Of a DNA stretch of 64,000 nt, positions 1 to 11,421 are shown piece by piece. Every line of letters starts with the position of its first letter. Position 1 is the stretch's first letter. Below the pieces are notes generated by a model, which searched no databases, was not told where the DNA came from, and saw only the letters and a list, made by a program, of their open reading frames with translations. This DNA comes from Kitagawia praeruptora (taxonomy: Eukaryota; Streptophyta; Magnoliopsida; Apiales; Apiaceae). The translations under genes and the position numbers were made by a program. The stretch lies in the NCBI GenBank assembly GCA_037693485.1, contig CM075345.1, forward strand, positions 76,071,001-76,135,000, read 5' to 3'.

Positions 1-676
1 TCAGAACTTTCCTGATAGAATGGGTGATAGAAATGGAAACAGAACATTTTTTAAACAGAACTATCTTTTTGTCTTTGTTAGATGGACAATATTGTGAATA
101 ATTTAAGTTTGTTACTGAAATTTTTTTGATGCACCCTCGTATCCTTTTGCTTTCTCACCCTCTGGTATTTAGTTAATTAGGTAAATCTGAGATGCATCTC
201 TTTGTTTATTGTAGATGAAAAAAATGATAGCATGTAACATAATGAATTCTAAAAACTTGTTGGATCAAACAGCTATAATCCTGCAACACATGTTGTCACA
301 GCTGGAGTCAGTTTACTCATCGGGTTTGCCCCTTTCTTTCTTTCCTACAGAAAATTGTAGCTAGTTTGATTTATAAGATGCGCTGCAGTTATTATTATTT
401 TGTTTGGTATTCCTTATCACTAACCTCTACCATGAGTTGAGCTGTGTATTTTTAAGTTTTTAATTACCATGTTTTTTTACTTTCTTGTAGAATCTATTAG
501 ATTATTTAGATACTAACCTCCACCATGAGTTGAGCTGTGTCTACCAAATTTATAAAATATTATAGTACGAGGACCAATGTATTAGGTTCTCTACCAAATT
601 TGATTATTATCAATATATAACTTGACTATTAATAATAAATTGTAGTTAGTTATTTATTTGGTTCATTGTTAAACAG

Positions 677-2432
677 GTGTGTAGAGTATTAAGGGGCTAT
701 TATCTCTCAGCTCTTGAGCTTTCCAAGTCCGGTGATAGTGCCTTTAAATCGGATAATGCCATTTTTGAATAAAGCTCCTCGCGTGCACTTAAGGGATGCC
801 AGGTTAAGGATTGAGGAAGCCCTAGGAAGTTGTCTACTCACTTCTTTACAGATGATACCTGCAAACCCAGCTGTATGGCAAGAAATTTGGGATGTGCTGA
901 ATCTCCTTCCATATGAGGTTGTCATCACAATAATTCTTTTTTATTTTTTCGGTGATTTGTAAAATAAGTTTATACAGCCTTGATAAACTGCTTACTCAGA
1001 CGCGATACAGCTTATATGGTGATTGGGAAAAGGATGATGAGGGCACTCCAATGGTTTTGTCTGCAAAGCAGACGGCAAAGGTATATTTCCAAATCTCAAA
1101 TATGAGATTGCTGTTGCTGTTTGCCAAGTATTAATTCACAGGTCATTGTATTACACAGTTGGATACTAGAAGGATTTTGAACGGCTTGCAAAGGAAAATC
1201 TTAAGCAGCTAGGCCGAATGGTTGCAAAACTAGCTCATGCCAATCCAATGACAGTTTTAAGAACCATTGTTCATCAGGTGCTTTGAAATAGGGTCCATAA
1301 TGTAATTTATATTTTAATTAAATACAGTTGTAATGGATAAAGTTTTTATAATACGATGCACATTGATAATGATGATTCGTTAATGTGACAGATTGAGGCT
1401 TACAGGGACATGATTACTCCAGTTGTAGATGCATTCAAATACTTGACACAGGTGAGTTTAATTGCTCTTGAGTCCGACAAATGAAGCATGTTTCTATTTA
1501 TTGCACTATATTAAGTCCATTTTATTATTTTATGTATAACTATCCTTGTGACGGACATTACCTTGTACCCCCAACTGGTGGACTGGATGACTAGTCTGCA
1601 AGACGTCCAACTATTTTTACATTAGTCCTCAACAATTTGAGATCACCCGTGTCCTGTTACCACTTAAAATTTTTATAAATCATTTAGAAATGTTTGATTT
1701 GAGCAGAGAAAGTGTTGCACTAGGATTTAGGGAGCATTATTTTTACCGAAATTGTAGGACCAACTTAAACCTACCTGAAATTGCATATGTTTTGCGTAAT
1801 ATAAGAAACTCGAGGCTGAGGTGAAGTGCCCCTTTTTTTATTGTTGGAGTTCGGAAAGTGGCCCAAACCAATTGTTAATTTGTTATTATGCATATATTAT
1901 AGTGAGTCCCTGTGCAAGGTTTCTGAGTTTGTGTTTATCATTAAAAGGATTTACACAATTTTTACGAAGTTCCATATTTAAAATTCAGTTTTGAATTTTT
2001 TTCCAAGTTTTATGTAGTTTTTTTGTCCCTGTTTTTTCAATCATTCAAATGTTAGGTGTAATGGTAAGTTGTTTGAAAGTGAAGACTAGTTTGGGGATTA
2101 CTAGTGAATTAGTTGTACTTAATATATAATTACGTCTACCGTTTGGAAAATTGCTAGTGGCTATGGGACCTGCTATTGTCGTTGTTTTGTTCATCATGTA
2201 TTTTATATTTCTTAATATATGTACATTTTGCCATTCATTTCAATTTGCACTAATTTCAGTTATAGTTGTTTTTCTAATACATGTTATATGTGTTCTTGAC
2301 ACAGCTGGAGTACGATATTCTTGAATATGTTGTGATTGAGCGCTTGGCACTAGTTGGACGAGAGAAACTAAAAGATGATGGTCTTAATTTATCCGACTGG
2401 CTTCAATCATTGGCTTCATTTTGGGGTCATTT
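677..2432 (+). pseudogene. THO2: THO complex subunit 2 (THO2) gene fragment, intron-containing and frameshifted
   Basis: Five exon-like blocks flanked by GT/AG sites match the middle of plant THO2, the large scaffold of the nuclear THO/TREX mRNA-export complex. I place them at 677-917, 1000-1080, 1159-1277, 1392-1451 and 2305-2432. Recognisable peptides include ARLRIEEALG, LIPANPAVWQEIWDVLNLLP (here with Met for the usual first residue), YGDWEKDDEG, LGRMVAKLAHANPMTVLRTI, YRDMITPVVDAFKYLTQ and LEYDILEYVVIERLA. Two breaks are visible. Block 1 changes frame in a T run near 760, where one reading is FKSDNAIFE-stop and the other NKAPRVHLRDAR. Block 3 is 119 bp, one base short, and shifts frame near 1180 after LDTRRIL. 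No later THO2 exon is found after 2432. Because introns are kept this is a genomic copy, not a retrocopy. Upstream parts may lie left of the window. Family identity is confident; the pseudogene call rests on the two indels, which could in principle be assembly errors. Confidence 0.85.
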
Positions 2433-3753
2433 GTAAGTGCTACATTTTTTTTTTGGAAAAAGTGATGTTGATTATTTTATGTAAAATGTGAAACTTTTCA
2501 GTTTAATCTGTTTACCTGTTCTCAAGATTTCGCTTGCCGAATCATTGTTTGCAGTATTTTGCTTCAATCATTGTTATCAGTACATATTAAAGACTTGAGT
2601 CCAAATTTAATTTGGGAGTTGCATAAGCAAGTTATCAGAGACAACTGAAATCACTTATCATAAATATTAAGTGTAGTTTCTTGTTCTTGTTCAATATAAC
2701 TATATAAGTATGCTATAGAGTGTGATGATAGTCATTAGCGTTGGTTTAGTAGCCTAAGTTGACTGCAGGCTCAGCAGCATTTCTGGAAAGACTTAAATTA
2801 CTAGTAATTAAAATTTTAATATGCTACTTAAATTAGAATTCCCTAGATAAAGGTTCATCAGGGATTACAATCATCAAATTTTACATTTGCTGATAGTTCA
2901 ACATGAATGTCGACTCAAAACCTTGCTGGAAAAGTAAACAGATGTTGGAATCTAGTTATCTATCCGAAAGGATCAAATATCTTGCAAAATCTACAGAATC
3001 TTATATGACACCAGTTGATTATATGCATTATGCACAACAACTTTTGCTACTTAATTAGACCTTTTTCTAGTGGTGTTATAGTCTTGTGACTCTTATCTGT
3101 TCTTTATGGCAAACAACTTTTTCAGTTATTTTGCTTTTTTGCTAATAAAACATTGGTCTTTTGTAGTATATACTTCAGGGGAAACCATTCAGATTATATA
3201 TAAATAAATACTCTTTAATAATCTGGTACAATAAAATAAAAATATGCACTAGAAAAAGGAACTCATGGCATGGGGTATATCCCATGACATCTTTTCAAAC
3301 TAAATTTAGAACTTTTTTTAAACAGAGATGTTGAGATCACCTCATCTTTTTGCTACAAGATAAGAAGTTAGTTTAACTAAAGATTCCTGATTTATGCACA
3401 GAGATACTCATGTGAAATGGCAACTTATTACATGTACATACGGGCATCATTAACCCAATTTTACGTGCGATGATATTTACTTGAATCGTGTGTGTGTTTA
3501 ATCGAAATTCTAACCTGGAGTTACCAAGACATTGCATATGTTGCCTGGTATTTAGTTGCTGCCTTGTTAAGGGTAATGTACATATATCTGTAATATATGC
3601 CTTTTTCTGGCTGATCTACGGATACCAGTTAATTATTTATTACATATCAGAGTACCAGTCATCTCCTATGATATATCTTGGTATGTTTTGTGTTGGGTTC
3701 CATATGGGTCTGATCACGTCAATTGGATTTGTAACCCACTTTTTTCATTGTAC
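2433..3753. other. AT-rich non-coding stretch between gene fragments
   Basis: No convincing exon, repeat terminus or RNA gene was seen. The 122-codon frame starting at 3488 lacks protein-like composition before the exon-like block near 3754. Confidence 0.5.
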
Positions 3754-3879
3754 AGAACTTTTTTACTTGGTCTTGATATTGAGAAGATCATACGGACAGC
3801 CAAGAAAAATCATCCAAGCTGCAGAACTACTGCCACATATGCTCTCAGGGATTTAGGACTCGACAACTACAATGCATAG
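3754..3879 (+). pseudogene. Unidentified 3'-terminal exon-like coding block
   Basis: After a good acceptor (pyrimidine-rich, ending CAG at 3753) a frame reads LLGLDIEKIIRTAKKNHPSC, continues through TTATYALRDLGLDNYNA and stops at TAG 3877-3879. The composition is that of real protein and the block sits just upstream of the CACTA 3' end. I do not recognise the family with certainty. It does not look like a continuation of the THO2 fragment. It may be the last exon of another captured gene or a chance ORF. Confidence 0.35.
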
Positions 3880-4309
3880 GTTACGTTATGAAACTTAAAA
3901 TTTCTGCATGCAACTCAGTTTTTTTTGGATGTGCGCGAGGCAGGACACTTGTATCATATGACATATCTCTGCAAATGTGATGATAAATAGGCAATGGTTT
4001 TGGATTTTCTTCAAGCTACGGTGTAACAAGTTGATGTTAAGAAAGCCCTACGTAGTTGGTGTTTGGTGTTGAGGTTGCTAAAAAGTTGGTACTTAACTTT
4101 TAAACTACTCAAGTTAGCTATTCCACGGTAGTTAACGTAATTAGGTAGCTTTTCGATGGTTGGTTTTTGGATTTGATGTAGCTATTTTGGATGGGATTTT
4201 ATGTATTGGAATGGCTTTTGGATAGCCTTTATGTATTGAAATGTTTGATAATATTTTGAATGAGAATCTTTATTTTTCGATTTTACATGTTGCCTTTATT
4301 TATTTAAAA

Positions 4310-4711
4310 TGTTGGTATAGAGCCTGTAAAAATGTAGCCATTGGCTCTAAAGTATTAATCATTATGTGTTGGCAAAAGATTAGCAAAGTGTTGGCATAGA
4401 TTTACACTAACACTTTTAATAGTGTTACTATAAAGATAATGGTGTAGCCATAGATTTATAGCAACATCTTATAAGGTGTAGCTATAGATCAGAAAGGTGT
4501 TGGCATAGGGGTCTACGACTACACTTTTCTTCCATGTTACCAAAAATCGAAAAAGTGTTAGCATAGACCCCTATGGTAGCACCTGTTTTTGTAACACTGC
4601 CAAATTTGGTCAAAGTGTAGCCATAGGTGGTTTCAGGCTCTTTTAGCAACACTTTTTGGCCTATAATCACACTTTTTTGGGCGTAGCCGTAGGCCATTTG
4701 TGGCGTAGTGA
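4310..4711 (+). mobile_element. 3' terminal region of a CACTA (En/Spm) DNA transposon
   Basis: The stretch ends in CCATTTGTGGCGTAGTG, the reverse complement of a CACTA-type terminus (CACTACGCCACAAATGG). The preceding 400 bp is packed with subterminal repeats of the form GTGTWGSCATAG (about 4387, 4442, 4477, 4498, 4555, 4615) and inverted copies such as CTATGGTAGCAC near 4570. Short terminal repeats plus dense subterminal repeats in both orientations are the hallmark of CACTA ends, where the transposase binds. No matching 5' CACTAC end or transposase is visible upstream, so the rest lies left of position 1 or is lost. Confidence 0.7.
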
Positions 4712-5782
4712 TGGCAGATCTGTTTTTCAAGCTCCGATCGCATCTACCTCTCTCCTCCATCTTTGGTCGCCTGCATCTTTGGTTACAATAGTGATTATGG
4801 TGGCAGCGGTGGTGATTAATAGTGCCAGCGGTGGTGGTGTGGTGTGTCATGGAGGTGTGAAGGTGTTGGGATCAGTGGTTGCTCGATGGGGCCGCAGGCC
4901 AAGATCTGGGGTAAATAAATGGGGCTGATACTTTGAAAATTATTGATTAAATAAGTAATTATTGTAATACGATTTGGTAATTGTTGCAAGTGATCAAGTG
5001 ATATATATCATCCCTTTAGTTACCACCATTAGTTCCGGCAGCAACGATTACCACCATTAATTCCGGCAGTAACGATCTCATTATATTCTGATGCTAGCTC
5101 ACATGATTTCTCAGTCTTATATCACAAAACAACCAGTCAACCACTAAAATTAATGATTTATTCATAAAATAAACACAAACTCAACTCTATGATAAGTTGT
5201 TTTTCATCGTAAATGATAAATAGTTAAACATTAATTGATTTTCATAAAATCACTAATTTTTATACCACAAGTTACTAATTCATGTAGTACTAATCACTAA
5301 TTTATGCTATGGAAATCACTAATTTATATTGCTAAAATTACTGATTTTTATGATTCATGTATCTGAGAATAATGCATGTGTCAGTTGATAAACTATTGTC
5401 TATCAAAAAGTTCACATCGTTTGTGATTTAAAGATGATGATGAAATATGTTGAAGGACAATGGTGATATGTGCCTGCAATAACAGTGAATGGTCAGTGCC
5501 GGACAACGTAATAGAAGAAATAGATTTGAGAGAGTAATAAAAAATTAAAATGACTGAGATTGAATACACAGGAATAAGAAATAGATCTATTGTAATATAA
5601 AAGAAATGTCATCGGAATAAGTGAGAGTAGTGGTCGGAGTGAGGCGATGACTCAGAAAGAAGAGGCGTTGATATTTGTTTATACACGAGCATGTACGTAT
5701 AATTGGGCCGGGTTAGTTTAATTACTGGTGGGCTGGAATGGTTTTTAGTTTTTATTTTATTTTAGTTTGTAGTAGAGCATGA

Positions 5783-5785
<3 letters not shown>
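4712..5785. other. AT-rich intergenic stretch
   Basis: Contains a short GGTGGT-rich patch (4795-4850) and loosely repeated phrases around 'cactaatttat' (5240-5345). No gene or transposon terminus could be supported. Confidence 0.5.
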
Positions 5786-5817
<32 letters not shown>

Positions 5818-7242
5818 AATGTTCTATGGAGTATTGTTTAAATTGGAGTATTGGAGTACTGGATCCTAACCGTTCAATTTTTTCTTATCTAATGGTCCAG
5901 GTTTTTTTGCTTTTTTGTTTCTAATAAAAATCAGAAGGGTGGTTTTGTAATTTTATGTAAGACAAAGTAAAAACAGTTATGTATCGATAGATTAAGTCTC
6001 TATTCAACGGGTGGTTCCATTTTTTAAGGATTACAGTTATCTTTATTTATTCTATCTTGTCCTGCAAAATGTATTGCGTTGTGGCATTGTATTTTTCATA
6101 TTCATGACTGCACTATTTTTTAGTTTGGTGGGTGTGTGCATTTCATTTTTGTTCTGCACTTGAGATTTTTTTTTTACTTTGATGTTTTGTTTCAGACTAG
6201 GAAGATAGTCCATATTTCTGTTCTGCACTTCTTTAATTTTTAGTGACATTGGAGATGTGATCATTAATCTGCCACAATTTGTTGGATGCCAAGTTGTTTA
6301 AACGAATAAAGTCTTGCTATTCACACAAAAGAATAAACAGACGTATTCATGTCTGTACTAATGAGTGTCCTGCACTAATTTTCAAGAACATGGTCGGAAA
6401 ATATGAACACGGTCACCGGAAAATTTCCCGATAGCTAACCAAAAATTCCGATGACGCAAAAACATTCCAAAAACCATCTTCTTTTCAACCCATACAACCC
6501 CTCAACAATTAACAACACAACTACAGCTAAAGTCAATCCCAGCACCATTGAAAACGAACCAGAATCGTGAAAATCTGGCGAAGGAAACAAAATCCGGCGA
6601 ACATACAAACTTGCCCAAAAAAATTCAACAAAAATATATAACACAATACAAACGCTAGTACATGCATACATATAAACAAAAATCACAACTGATGCTTACA
6701 AAATAAAATCCGGCAACTTAAAAATTTTCCGGTGAACCTCAAAACTACGCAGAAAATTATGAAAAAATTCTATAAGCCTCTACATACAACGATCTATACT
6801 TTTATATAATCAAGATGGAGAAACAAGCAAAAAAAATCAACTTTATAATCCGGCCGAAAATTAAACTTTACCAAATCAGCGATTTGATGGTGTGGATGGA
6901 TAGAACACGGAGAGACAGAGATTTTGGTTATTTACACGCTCGATTTGGATCATGAATCACCAGGAACAAAGGCTTTGATTCTTGGAATTTCAAGAACTCA
7001 AGAAAAGAAAAAGTAGAAAAAGAAAAGGGAAGAGGGAGTACGGGAGGCAGAGAGAAATGAGGGGATGGGGTGTGTGCGTGCGTGGGGGGTGGTTGGGTAG
7101 ATTAGGATAAAATTTTTAGTTAAAATATGATTTGCAAGACACTCCTGATCACATGATCTTTTTTAATCCAACGGTGATGGAGTAGTACTCTAATACTCCA
7201 AATAACTAGTACTCTCTAGAACCAAACTCATATATATATATA
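5786..7242. mobile_element. (TA)n-bounded inverted-repeat element A
   Basis: Bounded by TA microsatellites at 5786-5815 and 7231-7242. The ends form imperfect terminal inverted repeats of about 45 bp: the left end reads GTTCTATGGAGTATTG then TTGGAGTATTGGAGTACT (5820-5865), and the reverse complement of the right end (7177-7226) reads GTTCTAGAGAGTACTAG then TTTGGAGTATTAGAGTACT. The interior has no transposase. Its short ORFs are low-complexity. This resembles microsatellite-targeting MITEs such as rice Micron, but the family cannot be assigned. Confidence 0.6.
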
Positions 7243-7620
7243 GGCTAGCGTTCAAATAAAAACCAACATTAGAATAGAAACTAGAAACTACACTAAATAA
7301 ATTATATTTCATTTATTTTAATGGCCCCGCTAGGGGCACCTTCACAAAAAACTTATAAAATTCTTGGCTCTATTCAACAAAAATATAAAAAAAAAAATTA
7401 AAAAAAAGTTACTGTTCACGTGCCACGTCATCACGTGAACAGTAACTTTTTTTAATTTTTTTGTTGAATAGAGCCAATAATTTTAAACGTTTTTTGTATT
7501 GGGGTACCCCTAATTTGGTCATTAGATTAGCTTGAAATATTTAATTTAGGTTTAGTTTCTAGTTTCTAGTTTCTATTTTAAGTTAGTTTCTATTAGAACA
7601 AGACCCTATATATATATATA
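7231..7620. mobile_element. (TA)n-bounded fold-back element B
   Basis: Lies between TA tracts at 7231-7242 and 7608-7620. The two halves are inverted copies for nearly the whole length: left ATAGAAACTAGAAACTA, GGCTCTATTCAAC and the A-rich block recur inverted on the right (GTTGAATAGAGCC, TAGTTTCTAGTTTCTAT). The centre is a perfect hairpin, annotated separately. The element is non-coding and a transcript would form one long hairpin, a potential source of small RNAs. Confidence 0.65.
7408..7446. repeat. Perfect hairpin core of element B
   Basis: Arms of 15 bp, GTTACTGTTCACGTG (7408-7422) and its exact reverse complement (7432-7446), flank a 9-nt loop. The arms contain CACGTG, a G-box core. Confidence 0.85.
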
Positions 7621-8373
7621 TGCTCGGTTCAAATAGGAACCATTTTTAATTGAGTAACTGAGTAACTCAATGTAAACCATCAGATGCAAAAGAAATGAAT
7701 GGTTAGATAAAAAACCCTAAACACCTATACACGTGAAACAGTTTGTTCCGCATAATTCTATTTTCAAAAATTATGTTCAAATAACTGTGTTCTTTAAAAT
7801 CATATAATTTTTTTTAAAAAAAAGTGCATGTCTTTTATTTCTTTAGTAAACTTAACTATGTTCTGTATTTTTTGTATGTTCAAAATTTAAAAAGTTGTGT
7901 TCTGTATTTTTACAATAATAAATATTGTATAGTAAAATATATAATTTACAAACAAATTATAAATTTGATTCTATATTTAATATTAAAAAATAGGAAAAAA
8001 TATAGTAAATAAAATAAAATAAAGTTGTGTTCTGTATTATTAAAATATATTTAATAATAAAGTTATGTTCTGTTTTTTGTTTTGATATTCAAAAAATAGA
8101 ATATTTTATATGTGTTCTGTATTTACACAATTTCATATACTATATATTAAAAATTAAAATATAAGATATAAAAAATTAGGTTCTGTATGTAGTAAATAGA
8201 ACAGAGATTGAATAAAAGTGCATGTCTTTTATTTTTTTAGTAAACTTAACTATGTTCTGTATTTTTTGTATGTTCTGTATGTTCAAAATTAAAAAGTTGT
8301 GTTCTGTATTTTTACAATAATAAATATTGTATAGTAAAATATAGAATTTACAAAAAAATTATAAATTTGGTTC
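7608..8373. mobile_element. (TA)n-bounded element C, left part, with a 394-bp tandem duplication
   Basis: Starts after the TA tract at 7608-7620 with GGTTCAAATAGGAACC and continues at 27451-27740 beyond the inserted Tat retrotransposon. Inverted GAGTAACTCA-type ends (about 7665 and 27695) suggest terminal inverted repeats. Inside, the segment beginning AAGTGCATGTCTTTTATTT occurs at 7822 and again at 8216, a direct duplication with a 394-bp period. The second copy is cut at 8373 by the Tat LTR and resumes at 27456. The uninterrupted first copy (AAATTTGATTCTATATTTAAT) confirms the Tat insertion point. Motif TGTTCTGTATTTTT recurs many times. No coding potential. Confidence 0.55.
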
Positions 8374-8890
8374 TGATATGGGCTAAAAGTAAGCCCTAAA
8401 GACACATTTAATGTGGCATTAATTAGACCTAGAATGGTCCAAACGTGGGGCCCACCAGATGGGCCCAAACCCTATTTATAATATTAATTTCGTAATTAAT
8501 ATTATGGGTAATAAACAGCTCAGCAAATAAGAGTCAAACAAGGATATAACTTTTGCCTGACTTAGCCTCCAAGATACATATTTCAACATGGAAACTGATT
8601 CCTACAAGGAAGGAGTCTAGAACCTTCCTCAAGGCGGTGACTTGCCCACCAAGTCACCTAATTCTACCATGATTCTAGGGCTTCTCAGCCTATATAAAGG
8701 GTCTGACCCCTCATTCTCAGAACTACGTCTTGGCTTGATTCTCAATAACGAGATACGTAGGCACTCTGTGAGGACCGATCAGTCTCGAACACGGAAACAG
8801 CCATTAAAGCTCGAAGCTCAACCACCCTTTCCATTGAATATACTTAAACCCTAGCCACAATATTCATAACCTAGTTTTTATTCCACAACA
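8374..8890 (+). repeat. 5' LTR of Tat-1
   Basis: Begins TGATATGGGC and ends TTCCACAACA, identical to the 3' LTR except for about three substitutions. It carries a TATA box (TATATAAAGG, 8691-8700) and the conserved block GAACTACGT..GGCTTGATT..TACGTAGGCA, also found in the solo LTR at 58435-59141. Confidence 0.95.
8691..8698 (+). promoter_or_regulatory. TATA box of the Tat-1 5' LTR
   Basis: TATATAAA follows a C-rich stretch inside the LTR about 200 bp before its end, the expected position for the U3/R boundary. The same motif is in the 3' LTR at 27251-27258. Confidence 0.7.
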
Positions 8891-8891
8891 T

Positions 8892-8909
8892 TTGGCGCCG
8901 TCTGTGGGA
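8892..8909 (+). other. Primer binding site of Tat-1
   Basis: TTGGCGCCGTCTGTGGGA begins one base after the LTR end. TGGCGCC is complementary to a tRNA 3' end. The sequence matches the tRNA-Arg-type PBS I recall for Ogre/Tat elements, and differs from the tRNA-Asp-like PBS of the Athila element at 53.4 kb. Confidence 0.75.
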
Positions 8910-8923
8910 CTCAGACATCAACC

Positions 8924-10696
8924 ATGGTTCAAACACGAAGGACACCGACAATTATCGAGCCTCTGCCACTTAGTTCTGCACCGCCCACCACGGATCCGGT
9001 GCCTCCGACGACTGGGGCGATTGTTCAACATCAAGTTTCTCAACCTCTAAGGACAACGTCCCATGTTGAGAGTACGTTACCTCCGATCATCCACACGAAT
9101 CAAGGTACCAATCCTCTTAAGGTGGTGGTTTCTCCCTTGGTAGTCGATCCTAACAACCCCCCACATGGGGTCCAGATCCATACTACGGATCTCTCCGTGA
9201 ACACCAACCCAATGTATGGGCTGCCTAACTACCCTCCTCCTCAAGGAGCTGGACCTAGTGGTCACGCCTTGCAGATCCGAGATCGAGAATACTATGACTA
9301 CTCCGGCCCCTATACTGAGGATTCATCGTCTGTTGATGATGATCGTGATGAAGCCCCGAGAAGGCGACGTGCTAGTAGAGAACCATGAAGGAGAATACAA
9401 ACTATCCATGATGGACCCCCATTGACAGCTGTTGAGAGAATCAAGGCCCATGAGGCTGAGATTCTAAGGATAAAGGAAGATATTGCCAGGGAGCAAGCTA
9501 GATTGAATCAAACTCAACCTCCTCCAACCTCAGGACCGATTCCCATTATAGACTTAGAAAGGTCTTCGAGAAGGCAGAGAAGGGCTGACGCCCCAACGGG
9601 AAGAACAACAAGGGTGGAAACCCCCAAGAGCAACCCCAAGGATCTGATGTCGCTTGGGGATCCTGATGATCCCACACCCCCGTTTACCGAGGAGGTAATG
9701 AATGCTCACATCTCTAGGAAGTTCAAGATGCCGACAATCAAGGCATATGATGGAACGGGTGATCCCGCAAATCATGTTAGGATGTTCTCAAACGCACTGC
9801 TGTTGCAGCCCGCAAGTGACGCCTTGAAGTGTAGGGCGTTTCCTCAAACTCTGTCAGGTATGGCTCAAAGGTGGTACATCCGTCTACCTGCGAATTCAAT
9901 TGGCTCTTTTAAGGAGCTAAGCGCCGTTTTTGTTAGCCAGTTCATCAGCGGGAAAGTTCACGAAAAAAGTTCTGCGTCTCTCATGTACGTGGTGCAAGGA
10001 AAGAACGAAAACTTGAGAGATTACCTCAAGACGTTCACTAAAGAGACATTGAACATCACTGACTTGGAAAACAAGGTGGCCATGGTAGCCCTGGAACATG
10101 GAACCACTGATGAATTCTTTAAAAGATCATTGGCAAAGCATCCTCCTGAAAACATGGCTGAACTCTAGCGAAGGGCTGACAAATATATCAAGGCTAAGGA
10201 TAGCATGAAGAAAGAAGCTGCGGGAGGTAATGGCAAGGGTAACAACGACTCCAAGAAGCGAAAACAAGACCAGGAATATGATGCTAGGGACAAGTATCCC
10301 CGTACTAGCAAAGACTCCGAGTCAACACCGAAAAAGAATATGGGACCAAGATTTTCTGACTATGCAAGGTTGAATGCTCCTAGGAGTCAAATCTTGTTAG
10401 AGATCGAGAAGGATAAGGACTTCCGATGGCCGAAGCCACTCAGGGGAGACCCCGCAAAGAGAAACAAGGATCAATATTGTCGGTTCCACCGAGATGTGGG
10501 GCATGATACAGATGATTGTAGGCAGTTAAAGGATGAGATTGAATTCTTGATCCGCGAAGGAAAGCTAAATAATTTCACCAAGGGTGAAGATCGTGGAACC
10601 CAAAGAAGGGATTACGACAAGAGAGATAATGACAGAAGGGACAATAATCGTGATCGTAACACACAGCCCCGTGGGCCAGTTATTAACATGATTTAG
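8924..10696 (+). pseudogene. gag: Tat-1 gag (capsid and nucleocapsid), interrupted by stop codons
   Basis: One reading frame starts at ATG 8924 (MVQTRRTPTI), 34 bp after the LTR, and runs through gag. It is interrupted at TGA 9386-9388, TAG 10166-10168 and TAG 10694-10696 with no frame change. The first part is Pro/Thr-rich. The retrotransposon gag core follows (about 9690-10160: FKMPTIKAYDGTGDPANHVR, FVSQFISGK, LKTFTKETLNI). A basic linker and a Tat-type zinc-knuckle-like motif YCRFHRDVGHDTDDC lie near 10476-10520. Gag would form the virus-like particle and bind element RNA. The first two stops fit C-to-T changes (CGA to TGA, CAG to TAG). With these stops no full-length Gag can be made by ordinary translation. 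Confidence 0.9.
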
Positions 10697-11421
10697 GGAG
10701 GCCCGACAGCGGCTGGAACAACTCGGAACTCTCGAAAGGCATATGTCAGGGAGGTGATGCACATCGTGGGAGAGGCCCCGAAGCGTGCAAGAACTGAAAT
10801 CGCAATTGGTTTCGATGATTCTGATCTTGAAGGGGTGAAGTTTCCCCATGATCACCCGTTGGTCATAACCCCTATGATTGGGAACTCGGAAGTGAAGCGG
10901 GTCTTGATAGACAATGGAGCTTCAGTTGATATTCTGTTTCATGATGCATTCGTAAAGATGGGATACAATAATTCTCAGCTAACCCCAACAAACATGCCGA
11001 TCTACGGATTTAATGGAGTTGAGTCCAAGGTTGAAGGGACTATTCAGTTGCCCATGACTATCGGGCAGGAACCTAAAGAAGCTACCCAGATGTTGAATTT
11101 TCTGGTAATTAAGGCAGCCTCAACTTATAACGCAATCCTGGGAAGGACTGGACTTCATGCGTTCAAGGCTGTTGCCTCAACATATCACATGAAGATTAAG
11201 TTTCCAACCCGGAATGGGGTCGGAGAACAAAAAGGCGACCAGAAGATGGCAAGAAGTTGTTATGTATCCGCCCTAAGAGCTGATGGAGTCGGGGGGCAGG
11301 TACTCCCGATTGAAGACATGGATGTCCGTGGTGATGATGAACACCGAGGGAAGCCAGCAGAGGATTTAATCCCCGTCCCTCTGGAGCTGGGCGACCCTGA
11401 GAAGGTTACATATATAGGAGC
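10697..11421 (+). pseudogene. pol: Tat-1 aspartic protease region, cut by the Copia insertion
   Basis: Continues the gag frame. The retropepsin-like segment reads VLIDNGASVDILFHDAF near 10895-10950 and ILGRTGLHAF near 11140, the paired signatures of a plant gypsy protease, with DNG in place of the usual D-T/S-G triad. Protease would cleave the Gag-Pol polyprotein. At 11421 the frame is split by the Copia element and resumes at 20002. Removing 8575 bp of Copia plus the 5-bp TSD (8580 bp, a multiple of three) restores the same frame, so the split is a clean insertion. Confidence 0.88.

Noticed and set aside
677..2432. Functional THO2 gene
   Set aside because: Two frame-shifting indels and absence of the following exons within the next 2 kb.
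3488..3856. 122-codon ORF
   Set aside because: AT-rich intergenic frame without protein-like composition; the only exon-like part is in the other frame after 3754.
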